Of a DNA stretch of 64,000 nucleotides, positions 21,601-31,611 are shown piece by piece (positions within the stretch are counted from its first letter, which is position 1; each line of letters opens with the position of its first letter). The notes below the pieces were generated by a model. The model did no database searches. It was given only the letters and a program-made list of their open reading frames with translations, and was not told where the DNA came from. This stretch comes from Nothophaeocryptopus gaeumannii (lineage: Eukaryota > Ascomycota > Dothideomycetes > Mycosphaerellales > Mycosphaerellaceae), in assembly GCA_031771865.1 (NCBI GenBank), contig JASISA010000001.1, forward strand, positions 2,418,001 to 2,482,000, written 5' to 3'. The position numbers and the translations under genes are program-made.

Positions 21601-23857
21601 GCAAGAGTTCTACTAACCTCGGACTAAACTCAGGCTTGCGCAATTGCTTATATCTCTTGAATAAGGCATCGCGCCGCTCGGCACCTGCGTCGTAAAGGAG
21701 CTTGATAAGAATGCGGCGACGGTCGGAGTTATAGCAAAGATCGCGTACGTCCCATGTTGCGACGTCGGCCGCTGTGTCTTTGTCCGGATCACCATAATTG
21801 ATCTTCTTAGATGGTCTGCCTTTCTTCTTGGCAGGCTTTGCTGGCGTTGAGTCGGAAGAAATCTCAATGACAGCGGATGTGTCCATTGAAGATGCTGGGC
21901 GCTTCTTGCCGGTGCTGGCTTCGGCCTTGAACTTTCGGGGCTGCGGCGAAGCGATCGGGCTAGACAATTGAGCAACGGGGCTAGAGTCACGATCGATAGT
22001 CTTCGATGACTGCTCTGGCGCGGGACTCGTTGGAGGTCCATGTACTGGGGAGGAAGCCCCAACAGTCTCATCGGCAGGATCCTGAAACACGCTTTCTTGT
22101 GTCTGCGATGATCTAGCGACGAGCCCGGGGAAGTCGTCTTGTTCAATGAAGTCATTGTCGACAGACAGCTCGTCCGACGCGTCTTCATCTTCGTACTGGA
22201 TATGCTCTGGGCTGCCTGGCGTCGGGCTGCCCTGCGCAGAGTGGAAGTCGTCGTCATCTGCTTCTTCAATCGCCTCATCTGGAGTAGACATCGGCTCAAC
22301 GCTGAAGCGGTCATTTGCATCGATTGCAAGACGTACGTTGGGTGATGTATGGGACACCTTGGACCCCGAAGCATGATGCTGCCCATGACGCACCTCATGC
22401 GGAGGCTCTTGCTTTCGTTGCCAAACGTCAATCTTCCATAGCTGAAGCTCGCGGTCTTCGACAGTCACTTGCACGGTTTCACACTGTCGGATAACCTCCT
22501 TGTCAGATTTCCACTTCTCCGTTTTCATTGCCGCGCGGAAGTCCTTAAGACGAGAGTCAAGGTGAGCTATTGTGGCCCGCGCTCCTCCTAAAAGTCTTTC
22601 GCGGAGTGTCCTGCTTTGCTTCATCTGCTTCCACACGGACCAGGCTCTCTTTTCTTCGAGCTTGGACATTTGCTTCTCTTTCCATCGCTGAGCGTAGTCC
22701 TCGAACGCTTTGTCCATCAGCGTGTCGAGATGGTCAATCTGCACAGCTTCCTCGTCTTCCTCTTCAGCCTCTTCCGCATCAACAATGGACGTTGCCGGGA
22801 CAGTGGGTTCTGCCGTTTCGTCATCCGATTGACCATACTCTGGAAGCACTTCATCGCTCTCGGTTGTCTTGTGGTTGGCAAGGAGGAAGTCCCATTCGCC
22901 GGTAGAAGCTCCTTGATCCTGCCCGTTGTAATCGTATTCGCTGTCCAGAAGGGCGGCGTTCTCTCTGACTACGACAGCATCTTTGTTGTTGTCCAGTATT
23001 TGGAAAACCATGGCAGATTGCGATGTCCTGCCAGCCAAGCTAGTTTCATTGTAAGGCAAGATGGCAATGGCATCCCGACCGCGCCGCCTCAACTGTCTCA
23101 CCGAATCGCTCGCTGTCTCAGCAATATCAAGCGTCAAGAAATGACGCACTCTCGAATACACAAAGGCCGAATCTCCGGGCAGCTTGTCAGGGGCTTGGAA
23201 ACTGAAGTTGGTCAAAGCAAGCTCAGGGTCTCTACGATCTGCCTCATCCACGTCCACGATCTCGTCCTTGTCGAACTCATCAACAGCTCGACCAAGTTCA
23301 GTCTTGCCGAAGAAAATCTCGTCGAGCTTAATACCGCTGTCACCGAGAAAGGCTGCTGGAGCCGTGGGAAGTAACGGCTGCGGTTGAGAAAGGTCGATTT
23401 TGCGTCGCTTACGGCCCCGAGCGTCTGCAACCTCAGTCTCGCCAGGGCGCACATTCTCGCCAGTGGAGTCGAAGGCGGGCACTTCTTCATGCTGTGGCAG
23501 CGGCTCCTGGGGATTAGGTGCTTGTGCTGGCTGCGCATGCATTGAAATTGGTGTATCCGGTGGAGCAGGCGCTTGTGGCGGAGTGAAAGTCGCAGATCGT
23601 GCTTTAAGCTTACTGATGCAGTTGATTACAGCACACCGCTTGCCGAGCGACGTGATGCCGCAGTCGTCTCTCAACCAAGAAGCCTCGACACCACTCAGCA
23701 GAGTCTCGCCGTCTACGTCATTCTCTGCCAATTTATGGATGAACTCGTCAAGGTCTGGTAGCTTGTTCTTGGAGTGGTCGGATATCAGCTCGCTTGCATG
23801 GTGGCGGAAGAAGGTCGCGACCTGCGGCACCGTCCAGAACCACGGGTCGCCGTCCAT
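18623..23857 (-). CDS. SNF2-family chromatin ATPase, ATRX/Rad54-like, with N-terminal SAM-like domain
   Basis: Intronless, 1,744 aa. Residues about 8-85 look like a SAM domain (WTVPQVATFFRHH ... GITSLGKRCAVINCISKL). A long acidic, disordered region follows. The helicase core has motif I near residue 975 (HTMGLGKTMQS), DEVH in place of the usual DEAH/DEGH near 1127 (VADEVHTLKN), motif III LTGTPMSNN, and the C-terminal lobe with KVLVFSSSIPTLEYVDQLL, STKAGVGLNIQGANRV and QAVGRAYRLGQKK near 1480. The segment SRVVDKKNPHRNAKGNVSEW after the core matches the arrangement seen in ATRX-type proteins. The family uses ATP to slide or remodel nucleosomes or Rad51 filaments. The tail is Pro/Asn/Ser-rich. 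It diverges from the glutathione synthetase gene. The exact subfamily needs a tree. Confidence 0.88.
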   Translation of the reverse strand: MDGDPWFWTVPQVATFFRHHASELISDHSKNKLPDLDEFIHKLAENDVDGETLLSGVEASWLRDDCGITSLGKRCAVINCISKLKARSATFTPPQAPAPPDTPISMHAQPAQAPNPQEPLPQHEEVPAFDSTGENVRPGETEVADARGRKRRKIDLSQPQPLLPTAPAAFLGDSGIKLDEIFFGKTELGRAVDEFDKDEIVDVDEADRRDPELALTNFSFQAPDKLPGDSAFVYSRVRHFLTLDIAETASDSVRQLRRRGRDAIAILPYNETSLAGRTSQSAMVFQILDNNKDAVVVRENAALLDSEYDYNGQDQGASTGEWDFLLANHKTTESDEVLPEYGQSDDETAEPTVPATSIVDAEEAEEEDEEAVQIDHLDTLMDKAFEDYAQRWKEKQMSKLEEKRAWSVWKQMKQSRTLRERLLGGARATIAHLDSRLKDFRAAMKTEKWKSDKEVIRQCETVQVTVEDRELQLWKIDVWQRKQEPPHEVRHGQHHASGSKVSHTSPNVRLAIDANDRFSVEPMSTPDEAIEEADDDDFHSAQGSPTPGSPEHIQYEDEDASDELSVDNDFIEQDDFPGLVARSSQTQESVFQDPADETVGASSPVHGPPTSPAPEQSSKTIDRDSSPVAQLSSPIASPQPRKFKAEASTGKKRPASSMDTSAVIEISSDSTPAKPAKKKGRPSKKINYGDPDKDTAADVATWDVRDLCYNSDRRRILIKLLYDAGAERRDALFKRYKQLRKPEFSPRLVELLRRMQYDFHTQDAESDPPIKFAARLFLAWTLLNTEVMQEDYDGDLPWSTLLKAEKLQSDTFCGVLDQLLQKASLFETPKSTHKSTPEKSTPSVSSVIKRSQVIDLDSSDEDLPPETPKKRRKVELNANAEQSQAAAFARQQRSKDAENRGSNSQELVAMVQANPSKSGISINEGTKWDDQPDIYIDKNFATQMKEHQVTGVRFMWRELTADGEAGGQGCILAHTMGLGKTMQSIAVLVAINEAAQSTDPDVRDQLPEHLRPDDINKRQLRIMVMCPAQLISNWRKEIKQWAPHVFKNVFSLGAGLTDAALLATLKDWNKVGGILLISYNIFRNRVTLPDNLKKSKQPKQPKQQPKPDEFVREVEHYLLYGPELVVADEVHTLKNAGSGITEKAKRIATEARVGLTGTPMSNNVDEIYALISFAAPNYLGQPAWFNAQFSRPITEGARDDSTYYQVRKMHKKLAVLRTQIEPKVNRADINVLRGSLKPKVEYVITMPLRSVQRAAYCKYLEAMKYNTDDSGSVATTRIFAWLAVLTLLTNHPLAFKRKLLEPPKPAKVNGKGKATGELSPGAADDSSAAGAEPAGKDDENKLPDFDDAIQSLAFSEEVRQDMVRDISDALDPSLSAKMAMLLDILRLSKQCNDKVLVFSSSIPTLEYVDQLLHSRGIRCGQIDGKVSISKRPDIIHDFHSDKTDVMLISTKAGVGLNIQGANRVVILDFGFNPSHEEQAVGRAYRLGQKKAVFVYRLVIGGTFEDNIYDKQIFKTGLTSRVVDKKNPHRNAKGNVSEWLYTPKDLVQTDPRTLYEKGDVEKDERVLGDILNRQIAAGEGYSGPAIRTLTTIETLQEDAKDEPLNEEERKEVEAEIAERRTGKASWMPGSQAPVPGTRDPAPPATAPSASNSRNVSSNGIAPRPGKMSSTAKTPRTSNVPVKLKFPHGLPVSGGPSNPPSTMAANPMANPNGMLNPLYMPQQPASTQPTKPLRGGSNINGLPRQQ

Positions 23858-24909
23858 GGCGTCGATGACGATATGGAGACCGCGTGATGTTGTTTTCGTG
23901 GTGTGTATTGTAGATGTTTAGGTTCGAAGGTGAAGTATGACAGGTGCCTGCTTGGCGCAGCGTTGAATCGTCACGTGGCGCTGTTGCTGTCAGAAGAACG
24001 TATTTTCACACTCCTAGGTGAAGGTGTGGCGGTGCAAAGCAATGTTAGTTGTGGATGTAGTATGACAGCCGAGCAATACCTGATCAAAAGACAATGATGA
24101 GGCCGCTCGACAATAGCTGCGTCGAGGTGGTTGACGAGCGTAGTGACCAGGACGTGCGCGCGACGCTCGGTACGAAGATGAAGCACGATGGCGTCGGTGA
24201 CAGCGTTTGTGTTGCTCTGCTGGCCAATGAAGCCAGAGGACAAAATGCAGAGCGTTCAGTGAATATTCAGCTTCTTGCTCCAGGGGTAAAGCACGAGGGC
24301 CGCTTCGGACGGATAGACGACAGCACCCGTCACGTTCTTGCGAGCAACTATATGTCGCTCTGGAAAGATGTCTCCTGGTCAGGGACGTCTTCCAGACTTT
24401 GCACGAGAAATATCTCAGGTCTCCTTGCTCTTCGTCCTGGGAGGCTGATGTGTCTCAGCACCAGGCGGCTCCCATCGCCTTGACTTGCGTCCGCCGGCAG
24501 CTCTCACTTGCTCCTCTGACATGTTATGATGAAGGAGCTTCGCATGAGATGTCGGCTGTAAGGTCGAGTACATTGGTCGATGTATAGCGATAATCGGGTG
24601 GGATGGGTCGTAAGAATCGTGAGTCGTTAGAAGTTGTAGAGTGCAGTGACTCGATCGTTGGGCGCCACGCTCAAGAGGCTAAGATGGACACGCACACTTC
24701 GGAGAGCTCAAACCGAAGTTCGCGATATGTCCATTGCGGCGGCGTCGGCGTCGTGGGTGAGGGACCTCGAGCGTCTTGTCCCATATCGCGTCGCATACGT
24801 TGTGAAGTCCAGCATGGGGTGGGTTGGTCGGCCGAAGTTCGGCCGAGGCGATGAGGTGACGAAGCAAAGTCTCAGCAACATCTCTGCTGAAGACATCAAC
24901 AACACCAAT
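23858..24909. other. Divergent intergenic region SNF2 / glutathione synthetase
   Basis: About 1.05 kb between two divergent housekeeping genes. It should hold both promoters. A possible 35-codon gene is noted separately at 24415-24522 on the minus strand; otherwise nothing convincing. Confidence 0.45.
24415..24522 (-). CDS. Possible 35-aa basic microprotein
   Basis: A complete ATG-to-TGA frame of 35 codons gives a hydrophilic peptide starting MSEEQVRAAGGRKSRRWEPP and ending in basic residues. It looks more protein-like than its surroundings, but the length is well within chance and no family is recognised. It could be an upstream exon or a leader peptide. Confidence 0.22.
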   Translation of the reverse strand: MSEEQVRAAGGRKSRRWEPPGAETHQPPRTKSKET

Positions 24910-26695
24910 ATGTCGAAGACAATGTATCCAGAGTATCCGCCAGAGCTCAGTCAAGAACAGAAAGAATACTTGCTCTCCAATCTCAAGGACTGGTCAATTG
25001 CCCATGGACTCGCAGTACGGCCAGCACCAGGATATGTCCCAACCGAACAGGATCCATCTGGAGCATTGGCAACCACCGCGCCGGTGACACTGTTTCCCAG
25101 CTTGTTCCCGAAAGCGTGCTTCGAACAAGCCAAGTCGGTGGCAGAAGCGTACAATGAACTGTACTCCGCAATTGCCAGTGACGAGGCCTGGTTGAAGCCA
25201 ATTGTGGAAGAGTAGGTGCTACCCGCGCATGTTTTGTTCTCGTATGTAGGGCGCATGAGATTATTATTGTGAACGCAGGCCGCTATCAGTCCGTGTGGTG
25301 TCACGGGTCACCTGCGACTCATTTCAGGGACTTGTGAGCGGCAGCGCGGACTCGCTTGGCTACTGGCAACGGCAATCAGCAGACAGCATGCTGACTGTCT
25401 TTCGGTAGGTTGGTTGAGATAGACGAGTTCATGGCTGGCCTGTGGAAAGTACACCAGTCTGTCAAAGCTGAGGGATATGCTCAGGTAGGCAGTTTCTCAG
25501 CCTCTCGCCCGCAACCTAGCTAAGTGCAACACAGTCTCTTGCTCTTGGTCTCTTCCGATCCGACTACATGGTGCACGTTGACAAAAGCAATCAGTCAAAG
25601 CCTGGCGTGAAGCAAGTCGAATTCAACACCATCGCTTCATCATTTGGCGGTCTTTCAAGCCAGGTCTCTGGCCTCCACCGATACCTTTCTTCCATCGATG
25701 CCTACCCTGAGGAGCTCTTATCGATGATCAATGGCTCCTCACTGCCTCCCAGCACCTCTGTTCCATCATTGGCCAAGGGCATGGCAAAAGCGCATGAAGC
25801 GTATGGACCATCAAACACTGGCCTGCCAACTTGTGTCATCTTCCTTGTTCAGAATCCTGAACGAAACGTCTTCGATCAGAGGCACCTGGAGTATGCTTTG
25901 AATGAAAATCACGGCGTTCGCACTTTTCGCCTATTGTTCGACCGAGTCCTGCAAGAAACGAAGGTTGAGGCCAACCGAAAGCTGATCTACACTCAGCCTC
26001 ATACACCGAACAAGCGATACGAAGTGACCGTCGTCTATTTGCGAGCTGGCTACGCACCTTCAGAATACAACGATCAGTCTCACTGGGACAGTCGACTGCA
26101 TATTGAGCGCAGCGCAGCAATAAAATGCCCTACAGTCCTGACGCAGCTAGCCGGAACGAAGAAGGTACAGCAAGTGCTTGCTACACCGCACTCACCACAC
26201 TTGGCGAAGTTCCTTCCAAACAAGCAGCAAGTATCTGCGGTTCTCGAGACCTTCGCCCCAATCTACCCTCTCGACAAATCAGAGGCCGGCAGCGAAGCTC
26301 GAAAACTTGCCCAGGACCCACAATTAGCAACACGATATGTCCTCAAGCCTCAGCGCGAGGGCGGCGGAAACAATATCTACCGTGGCTCTATTCCACCATT
26401 CCTCAAAGATCTCCCGGAGTCTCACTGGCCGGCATACATCCTGATGGAGATGATCGAGCCGCCTGCTCAGCAGAATACGATTTTCCGAAATGGAGAGCTG
26501 CAGAGCGGTGGTGTCATCTGTGAGCTTGGCGTCTATGGAGCGTGTATTTGGAACACCAAGGAAGATGGTACGAGGGAGGTGCTCCAGAACTTCGAGGCTG
26601 GATACCTGTTGCGGACGAAAGGTGATCAGAGCGAGGAGGGAGGTGTTGCTGCGGGATTTGGCAGTGTTGATAGTCCTTGTTTGGTGGACGTCTAG
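24910..26695 (+). CDS. GSH2: Glutathione synthetase (eukaryotic type)
   Basis: Three exons, 24910-25211, 25409-25484 and 25535-26695, give 512 aa. Intron 1 (197 nt) runs from GTAGGT to CGGTAG. Intron 2 (50 nt) runs from GTAGGC to CACAG. Both joins keep the frame and rebuild LVEIDEFMAGLWKVHQ and SLALGLFRSDYM. The start is the ATG before SKTMYPEYPP, chosen because the upstream in-frame residues look like leader; MYPEYPP two codons later is an alternative. The enzyme joins gamma-glutamylcysteine and glycine with ATP in the cytosol. Family landmarks are KQVEFNTIASSFGGLS, the glycine-rich ATP loop KPQREGGGNNIYRG, and the substrate lid GGVAAGFGSVDSP near the C-terminus. Length is usual for the family. 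Confidence 0.94.
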
Positions 26696-27305
26696 AGGAG
26701 CACCCTCCCATGCGAGAATCTCGTGAACATTCCAGAAAGAGCCGAGTGACCAGCTGATGGTCATTTGCAGCGTCGGGATTCGTTTCCTCCGTCTTCCCCA
26801 AGTCTTGGCACCCGCCAACTTCACCCGTCACTCGCCGCCTCCTACTCTTCTCGAAATGGACATGTTCTCCGACACAACCACACGAGGCAAGTCTCCCCAA
26901 AGATTCACAAGCAGCTAGGTTGCTATAGCTGCATCTCTGCTGATCTCACATGCCCAATTTTCTTTCTCCGCGTTTACTTACAACGGCAATGTTCAGAATC
27001 GCCACGGAAGAAGCTTGTCCCCACACTCGTGAAGAAGACGCATCACATGCATGCATCACTCACCCGCAGCTTGGCGGGTTGCGAAGCCGTCTTTGGCAAT
27101 CCCGCTTTGAGGAAGACGTATCTCTTAGCAGGCCAACTTGGGCAACCTGAGCCATCGTTGACTCTTGCCTGATCGACGGACTTGCAGAGCTGGGAGCAAG
27201 ACCTTTTCCGACATAACAAAATATACTAAGTCGAAGAACGCCTTCCATGAACGAGCATCTTTCTTACTTGGGTCTTTCTTCATACCTCTGAGTCGACTAC
27301 TCGAG
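26696..27305. other. Intergenic, promoter region of the reductase gene
   Basis: No supported coding frame. It holds the 3' end of glutathione synthetase and the leader of the reductase gene. Confidence 0.45.
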
Positions 27306-29456
27306 ATGGGCATCATGGAGTCACCACAATTACAGCCTTTAGGCGCAGTTAACTTCGACAAAGCCCTCCATGCACTCTACACATTCCCTCACCGACTCGA
27401 CATTGGCGATGCCGTGGCTATCGTGGTACTGGCATCCCTCGTTGCCTGGTATTATTGGACGATCCGAGATCAACCCGATCCATATGCATACAAGGCGTAT
27501 GAGCGACCGCAGGAGCATATGGACAAAAGTGGCTCGGGGGCGACTACGAATATTTCTGAGAAGCTTGATCAGATTGTAAGAACGCTTTCAATCATGTCTC
27601 TTCAACGTGTGCTGACTTTTGTATAGGGAGCCGACATCGTTATCTTCTGGGGCTCTCAATCCGGAACGGCCGAACGCATGGCCAACCGCCTCTCCAAGGA
27701 AATCCGCCAACGCTTCGGCAAGAAAGCCTTGGCTGCCGATACTTCAGACTACGAGCCTGCCTCGATCAGCAACCTCCAAGACTCGAAATTGGCAGTCTTC
27801 ATCGTATCCACGTTTGGCGAAGGCGATCCAAGTGACAATCTTCATGATCTCTGGGCCTGGCTCGAAACTGCAAAAGGCAAGCCTGTAAAGAACTTACGCT
27901 ATGTCGCTCTCGGACTTGGAAACAGCAACTACAAGTATTTCAACGCTGTCGTTGATGTTGTTGCCGCGAAGCTTGATAAGCTGGGCGCTGAGAGTCTGCT
28001 TCCAGTTGGAAAGGCGGATGAAGCCCAGGGCCAGACTGAGGAGCACTACCTTGAGTGGAAGGCGCCTGTATTCCAGCTTCTCAAGGACACGATGGGCTAT
28101 GAGGAACGTGATCCTGTCTACGAGCCGTCTCTTCAAGTCGTCGAGGATACGTCCCTGGAGCCGATCGATCTCTATCAGGACGAGCCTTGGAGGCCGAATC
28201 TTAGCAGACAGGCTGAACGCATCATGTCGCCGATCCATTCGTTACCTGTCAAGGCTACCCGAGAGCTGTTTGACCAGGCCAAGGATCGGAATTGTATTCA
28301 TATGGAGATTGACTTGCAAGAGCACCCAGGCCTGAAGTATAAGACCGGTGATCACATTGGAGTGTGGGCCGTCAATCCCGAGTCAGAAGTTGATTGTCTG
28401 CTTCGAAGTCTCGGACTTCAGGCTTCTCGCAACATTCCGATCTCGCTCAAGTCGCTTGATGCCGAGACGAAGCTGAAGGTTCCGACCCCAACGACCCTTC
28501 AAGCCCTCTTCGGAAGCTACCTCGAAATCTGCTCTGCCGTCTCTCGCGAAACCATCGCCGCTCTTATCCAATTTGCGCCAACATCTGAGGCCAAAGCTAT
28601 ACTCACCCGCATCAGCAACGACAAAGCCGCCTACGATGAGCTCTCAAACCGAACCTACCTCAATCTAGGCCGCCTCCTGGAACACGTCGCCCCGGAAGAA
28701 GGTGCTTGGAAATCCCTCCCAACTTCCTTCATTGTCGAAGCCCTTCCCGCCATGCAACCCCGCTACTACTCCATCTCCTCCTCTTCCGTCACCCACGCCC
28801 GCCAAATCTCTCTCACAGCAGTGGTCTCTGACAAACGCATGACTGGAGATGCGATCATTCCCGGCTTATGTACGAACCATCTCCTCGGAAAACAGCGATC
28901 CTTCCAGGCCGTGTCGCAGCCGAACGCTGGGGAGACGAGAGTCCACGCTCACGTCCGAAAATCGACCTTCAAACTCCCGGCTTTGATGTCCCAGCCGATC
29001 ATCATGGTCGCAGCCGGTACGGGTATCGCGCCTTTTCGGGGTTTCCTGCAAGAACGCGCTCGGCTGTCAAAAATGGGTCGCGAGATCGGTCGGACTATCC
29101 TTTTCTTCGGATGTCGGAATGAAGCCCAAGATTATCTCTACCGCGATGAACTACGAGCATGGGCTGCTATGCCGGAGATGAAGCTCAGCATCATCACTGC
29201 GTTCTCTCGGCCGGAAAATGGGGAGAAGGTATATGTGCAGGATCGGGTGAGGGAGCATGTGGAGGAAGTGTGTGATTTGATTTCTGAGAAGGACGCGAGC
29301 TTCTATATTTGTGGGAGTGCGGCTATGGCGAGGGATGTCTCGAAGGTTGTTGGAACCGAGCTACAGACGCGGCAAGGCTTGGACGACGAGCAGTTGCGGA
29401 CTTTCATGGAGAAGCAAAAGCGGATAAGGAGGTGGCAGCAGGACGTTTGGGGCTGA
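27306..29456 (+). CDS. NADPH-cytochrome P450 reductase, divergent paralogue
   Basis: Exons 27306-27575 and 27627-29456 give 699 aa. The 51-nt intron has GTAAGA, a GCTGAC branch site and ends GTATAG. A membrane anchor spans about residues 33-53. The FMN domain begins near residue 91 with the loop GSQSGTAERMA and contains GLGNSNYKYFN. The FAD domain shows PRYYSISSSS, and the NADPH lobe GTGIAPFRGFLQER near 554 and RTILFFGCRN. The protein passes electrons from NADPH to P450s at the ER. It differs at many positions from the usual housekeeping fungal reductase: N-terminal region, GSQSG rather than GSQTG, and C-terminus DVWG rather than DVWS. I infer a second, specialised reductase, possibly serving the P450 at 33.7 kb. 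A second ATG three codons in is an alternative start. Confidence 0.92.
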
Positions 29457-29841
29457 GAGTCGTGTCCTGTATAGTGAGTGTATAGACCGTTCATGATGTT
29501 GATGCGCAGACATCTGCCGTTCCATCTGCTAAGTCGTTGTTGGTGTTTATAGATCCAATGATTTATGGTGTTGATGGGAAGGGGTACGACTCCCGGCCCG
29601 ATGAACCGTGCCAAGACCGGCTACCTCGGCTAAGATGTCTACCTCCTCCCTTCCTTCCAACTGGTGGAGGAGCAATTTTTCCGCACAACATTCACCCGGA
29701 GGAGCATCAAGACCATGTACGATCTCGTGACCTTGGCCCAAGGGGCGGAGCCGAGCAGAGGATGCATTTGCAGATTCAAGATGTCTGCTCCTCCCTGCGT
29801 TGGCTTGCGGCGCTCTTCGTTCGTCGCGAAAGCATCCGGGG
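29457..29841. other. Intergenic, no supported gene
   Basis: Short gap between the reductase and the GH5 gene. Nothing beyond overlapping short frames is seen. Confidence 0.45.
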
Positions 29842-31236
29842 ATGAAGCAGGCAATCCTGACAACAGCAGCGAGCCTATTCGGCGCCGGCCATGGCTACTC
29901 CATTCCTGACGAGAACGGTTTCGCCGAGTCCTTGATACCGCGACAGTCAACCAGTAACGCAGCATGGCCTTATGGTCCATTCTCAACCAAGGGGCGCGAC
30001 ATTGTCAACAGCAGAGGAGACGCCGTGACCTGGGCGGGCGTCAATTGGCCAGGTAGTGGCGAGACTATGATCCCAGAGGGTATCGAATGGACCAGCGTTG
30101 AAGGAATCTTGGATCAGGTGAAGTCGGTAGGCTTCAACTTCATTCGCCTTACCTACGCCATTGAGGCCATCGATCAGATCTACGCGCGAAATGGCTCCGA
30201 TGTGCCGTTGGAAGTGGCTATGATCACCGGCCTTGGCCATGAGAACGGCACGAAAGTCACGAAAGAGGCAATTGCGAAAAATCCAAGCTGGTCGAAAGAC
30301 ACAACGAGATTTCAGATCTGGGATGCCATTGCTGTTGCTGCGGCAGAACGTCAGATCTACATTCATCCCGATGTCCATGTCGGCAAGGCTCAGTGGTGTT
30401 GCAACAACACCGACGGCAACGCATGGTTCGATGACTACAATTTCCCTATAGCGCACTGGAAACGAGGATTGCGATACGTGGCGGACTGGGCAAAGAATCA
30501 TCCAAACGTCGTGTCGATGTCCTTGAGGAATGAGCTTCGGCGGCCGATCAACACGTCCGCACCAACTCAGACGTACGGCTACGACTGGGTTGATCTGGTC
30601 GGCAACTACACAAGCGCAACAGATGCCATTCATCAAATGAATCCAGAAATTCTTATCAGCTGGTCTGGCTTGCAATATGACCAAGACTTGTCAGCACTTA
30701 CCTCTGGGCTCAATCTCAACACAGCACCTGCATACAAGGCCGATGCCATCCGGGATGGCTATAGACGTGAGCCAATCGTGTTCAACTTGGCGGACCATGC
30801 CTGGCAAGACAAGGTGTTGTATGAGCTGCATTTGTACAGCATGTCTGAGGACCTCGACACTGGCTCATGTCCCATAATCTAAGCTGAGTTCTACCGCAAC
30901 GGCTTCAATGCTCTCGGAATCGAGAAGCCTGCCGCGTGCAACATAACCGGCGACTGTCCAACGGCTGTGCGTCAGACACCGGTGATTTTGTCAGAGTTCG
31001 GTTCGGCGCAGGATGAAAAGCTGTTCAATGACACGCTTCAGGGCTGTATCCGGAACTACACGATTCAAAATAACATCAGCTGGGCCGTTTGGGGCTTGGC
31101 TGGCTCGTATCGAATTCGTTCAGGAGGTCAAGGCGTGTCGGATACTTGGGCACTAGGAAACTACGATTGGGATGGATGGAATTTCCCAGAGGGCATCGAA
31201 CAGTGGTGGAAGCCGTGGGTGAAAGCAATGTTCTAA
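29842..31236 (+). pseudogene. GH5-family secreted glycosidase interrupted by one stop codon
   Basis: The frame starts with a short signal peptide (MKQAILTTAASLFGAGHGYS). It carries GH5 landmarks: AVTWAGVNWPGSGE, FNFIRLTYAIEAID, and the acid/base Glu near residue 230 in MSLRNELRRP. A TAA at 30880-30882 ends it after 346 residues. The same frame then continues without further break for 117 codons with clear family sequence: AEFYRNGFNALGIEKPA, the nucleophile Glu in VILSEFGSAQ (about 385), and SWAVWGLAGSY. The intact protein would be about 464 aa. The truncated form lacks the nucleophile and should be inactive as a cellulase-type hydrolase. The sequence on both sides of the stop is contiguous in the family, and no good intron removes it, so a point nonsense change (for example CAA to TAA) is most likely. 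Sequencing error or readthrough is possible. Confidence 0.8.
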
Positions 31237-31611
31237 TAGAGTGTTTACACTGGCATTGGCATCCCACACGGTGACTCACAATTGATGCGATTCCTCGCGA
31301 CGCCTTTTCTCCATCCACATGAACGCGTTGTCCTACGCCATTTCAACAGTCTCTCATACGAGCTATCGCGTAGTCGACGTCCGGGATTGCTTGCCAGAAT
31401 CGGCCAAGACCGGCCTGCTTCTCGCTTTCAATTGCCGAGAGTTTCTTCAAATCAGCAAGTTTGCCCCTCAATTTCACATTCCTCTCGCATTCGCCCAACA
31501 GCGCGCAGCCCTATGATCGACTCACGCCCCCATCGGACGAAGAGAGTGCCCGTCATGCCCACGCGGTCCAATGCATCGGGTTAGAATGTCCGGACGGACG
31601 CAAATGTACAA
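31237..31611. other. Intergenic, no supported gene
   Basis: Promoter region of the Zn2Cys6 regulator. An additional 5' exon of that gene could lie here, but none was convincingly found. Confidence 0.4.

Noticed and set aside
21613..22431. 272-codon minus-strand frame within the SNF2 gene
   Set aside because: It lies in another frame of the disordered coding region and has biased composition without domains.
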